The notes below the pieces were generated by a model. It was not told the DNA's origin, ran no database searches, and saw nothing but the letters and a program-made list of their open reading frames with translations. A program made the position numbers and the translations under genes. DNA of 49,698 bases from the NCBI RefSeq assembly GCF_934643405.1, contig NZ_CAKUCL010000022.1:1-49698 (forward strand), written 5' to 3'. Below are positions 48,987 to 49,698 of this stretch, piece after piece (position 1 is the first letter of the stretch; the number at the start of each line of letters is the position of its first letter). The DNA is from an uncultured Actinoplanes sp. Lineage in GTDB: Bacteria; Actinomycetota; Actinomycetes; Mycobacteriales; Micromonosporaceae.

Positions 48987-49698
48987 CGCTCCATTGTCGG
49001 ACCTCAGGTGCAAGATGGCAAACTCTTAACGCACGAAGGATTAGGTGCGCAAATGCAACATCTGTCGCCGCGGGAACGACCAGTCCTGGTTGGTGAGGAC
49101 TTCTGCAACGGGTTCCCTGCGGCCCGCTTCGCTGGCCACTCTCGCCCTCCAACTGGCCTGGACCGCCGGCCCGCCGCTCGGAGTCCGCGCCCGATGCCTT
49201 CGGCGGCGCGAACCCGGCGGTCCCGGCGGTTCCACCGCTGGGGCTGGCGCGACATTCGAAGAAGCCCCGAGCCGCCGAGTAGTCGACACTTCCGGGTGTT
49301 CCAGTTAGCCGTGGGCGAGATGGCTTCGGAGAGGGGGTCCCTGGGACGGATGCCATCCCGTCAACCTCCGTTCAGCCATTGACCGTGACTCTGTAGAAAC
49401 GGCGCCTGATTCCGCCTACGCCGAACGCGCGAAGATGCCGGGCGGACATGGTCGGTACAGACCGAACCCGCCGAGCACCTCCAGTGAGCCACACCGATCG
49501 CTTCACCGGACCTGTCGCTGACGGCGGCTGAAGCATGAGCTGACCAGCGACCCGACCATAGGATCGCCTAGCAGCCTCAAGGCATGGTTCACATGGTGCA
49601 ACGTCCGGTCCGCGTTGATCTTGGGGTCCGTACCAAGATCGGTGTTTCCGGCACTTTGGTCAGTAGGTTTCGGCGGCCGGCCAGCGGTCACCAAAGGT
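48987..49698. other. Promoter side of the 671-aa gene and unassigned DNA to window end
   Basis: About 710 bases. The first 130 are AT-richer and must hold the promoter of the minus-strand gene; ACCAG-TC-CTGGT near 49080 is a small palindrome there. GC-rich sequence returns near 49.12 kb. Frames at 49045-49308 (both strands) and 49503-49694 (minus) give Pro/Gly/Arg-rich or featureless products that I cannot support as genes. The last could continue beyond the window. No att copy matching the left-end tRNA fragment is visible. Confidence 0.5.

Larger units (their letters stand above)
41160..49698. mobile_element. Integrated mobile element, left end at tRNA-like att; right end not seen
   Basis: The left edge is placed by a serine recombinase running into a tRNA 3'-end fragment directly beside host gene 40125-41162. 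Inside are a replication-relaxation protein, paired hairpins, a short GntR regulator of the kind found on actinobacterial integrative elements, and an AT-richer cargo block (about 45.5-49.1 kb). No FtsK/Tra transfer protein, replication initiator, phage structural gene or transposase is visible. It may be a decayed or cargo-carrying integrative element whose remaining genes lie beyond the window. GC-rich sequence returns near 49.12 kb, so the right boundary could be there or outside. Confidence 0.7.

Noticed and set aside
49045..49308. Frames on both strands near the window end
   Set aside because: Products are low-complexity Pro/Gly/Arg sequences; neither resembles a known domain.
49503..49694. 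63-codon minus-strand frame at the window edge
   Set aside because: No recognisable motif and possibly cut by the window end; not enough to call a gene.
1..49698. CRISPR array or insertion sequence
   Set aside because: No regularly spaced short repeats with unique spacers and no transposase-like product were seen on either strand.

Overview
The window is chromosomal DNA from a very GC-rich actinobacterium. The evidence is GTG/TTG starts, ATGA/GTGA stop-start overlaps, an ECF sigma factor paired with a YCII protein, an F420-type LLM oxidoreductase, NgcEFG-type sugar uptake and a LigD-type polymerase. A Micromonosporaceae host such as Actinoplanes is my inference; no rRNA or complete tRNA is present to confirm it.

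About 1-6.7 kb is a cell-wall sugar recycling locus: the end of a BadF-type amino-sugar kinase, a NamZ exo-beta-N-acetylmuramidase, a divergent AmiE-like serine hydrolase, and a complete NgcE-NgcF-NgcG amino-sugar ABC importer lacking its ATPase. About 6.7-15 kb holds a MocR regulator back-to-back with an EamA exporter (their start codons share CATG), a YCII protein with an ECF42-type sigma factor, a quinone-type oxidoreductase, a DUF2332 protein, an amidohydrolase and a uracil-DNA-glycosylase-like protein. About 15-18 kb is a three-gene flavin electron-transfer set: ApbE, an FMN-binding membrane protein and a ferric-reductase-like protein. About 18.2-22.1 kb is a cobalamin operon (cobL, cobM, cobK) translationally coupled to two unknown two-helix membrane proteins.

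About 22.1-27.7 kb has a MarR-MFS-isochorismatase operon divergent from an SDR without the usual catalytic residues, with a three-half-site operator candidate between them, then zwf and a GlxA-type regulator. About 27.7-41.2 kb holds a small membrane protein, a GH25 lysozyme pseudogene, a secreted tripeptidyl-peptidase-like hydrolase, a PQ-loop protein, an LLM oxidoreductase, an SBP-permease pair without ATPase, a stand-alone LigD polymerase, an acyl-CoA dehydrogenase, a membrane alpha/beta hydrolase and a BNR/YCF48-like protein.

From about 41.16 kb to the window end is an integrated mobile element. Its left edge carries a serine recombinase whose C-terminal codons run through a tRNA 3'-end fragment (putative att site), followed by a replication-relaxation protein, hairpins that could be an origin, and a short GntR regulator. 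From about 45.5 to 49.1 kb base composition falls visibly towards AT. The cargo there is a small membrane protein, a Cys/His-rich protein with prohead-protease-like signatures, and a convergent 671-aa helical protein with an Rx4H (HEPN-type) motif in a DUF4209-like C-terminus. This cargo is the best candidate for an undescribed conflict or defence system. The right end of the element was not found.
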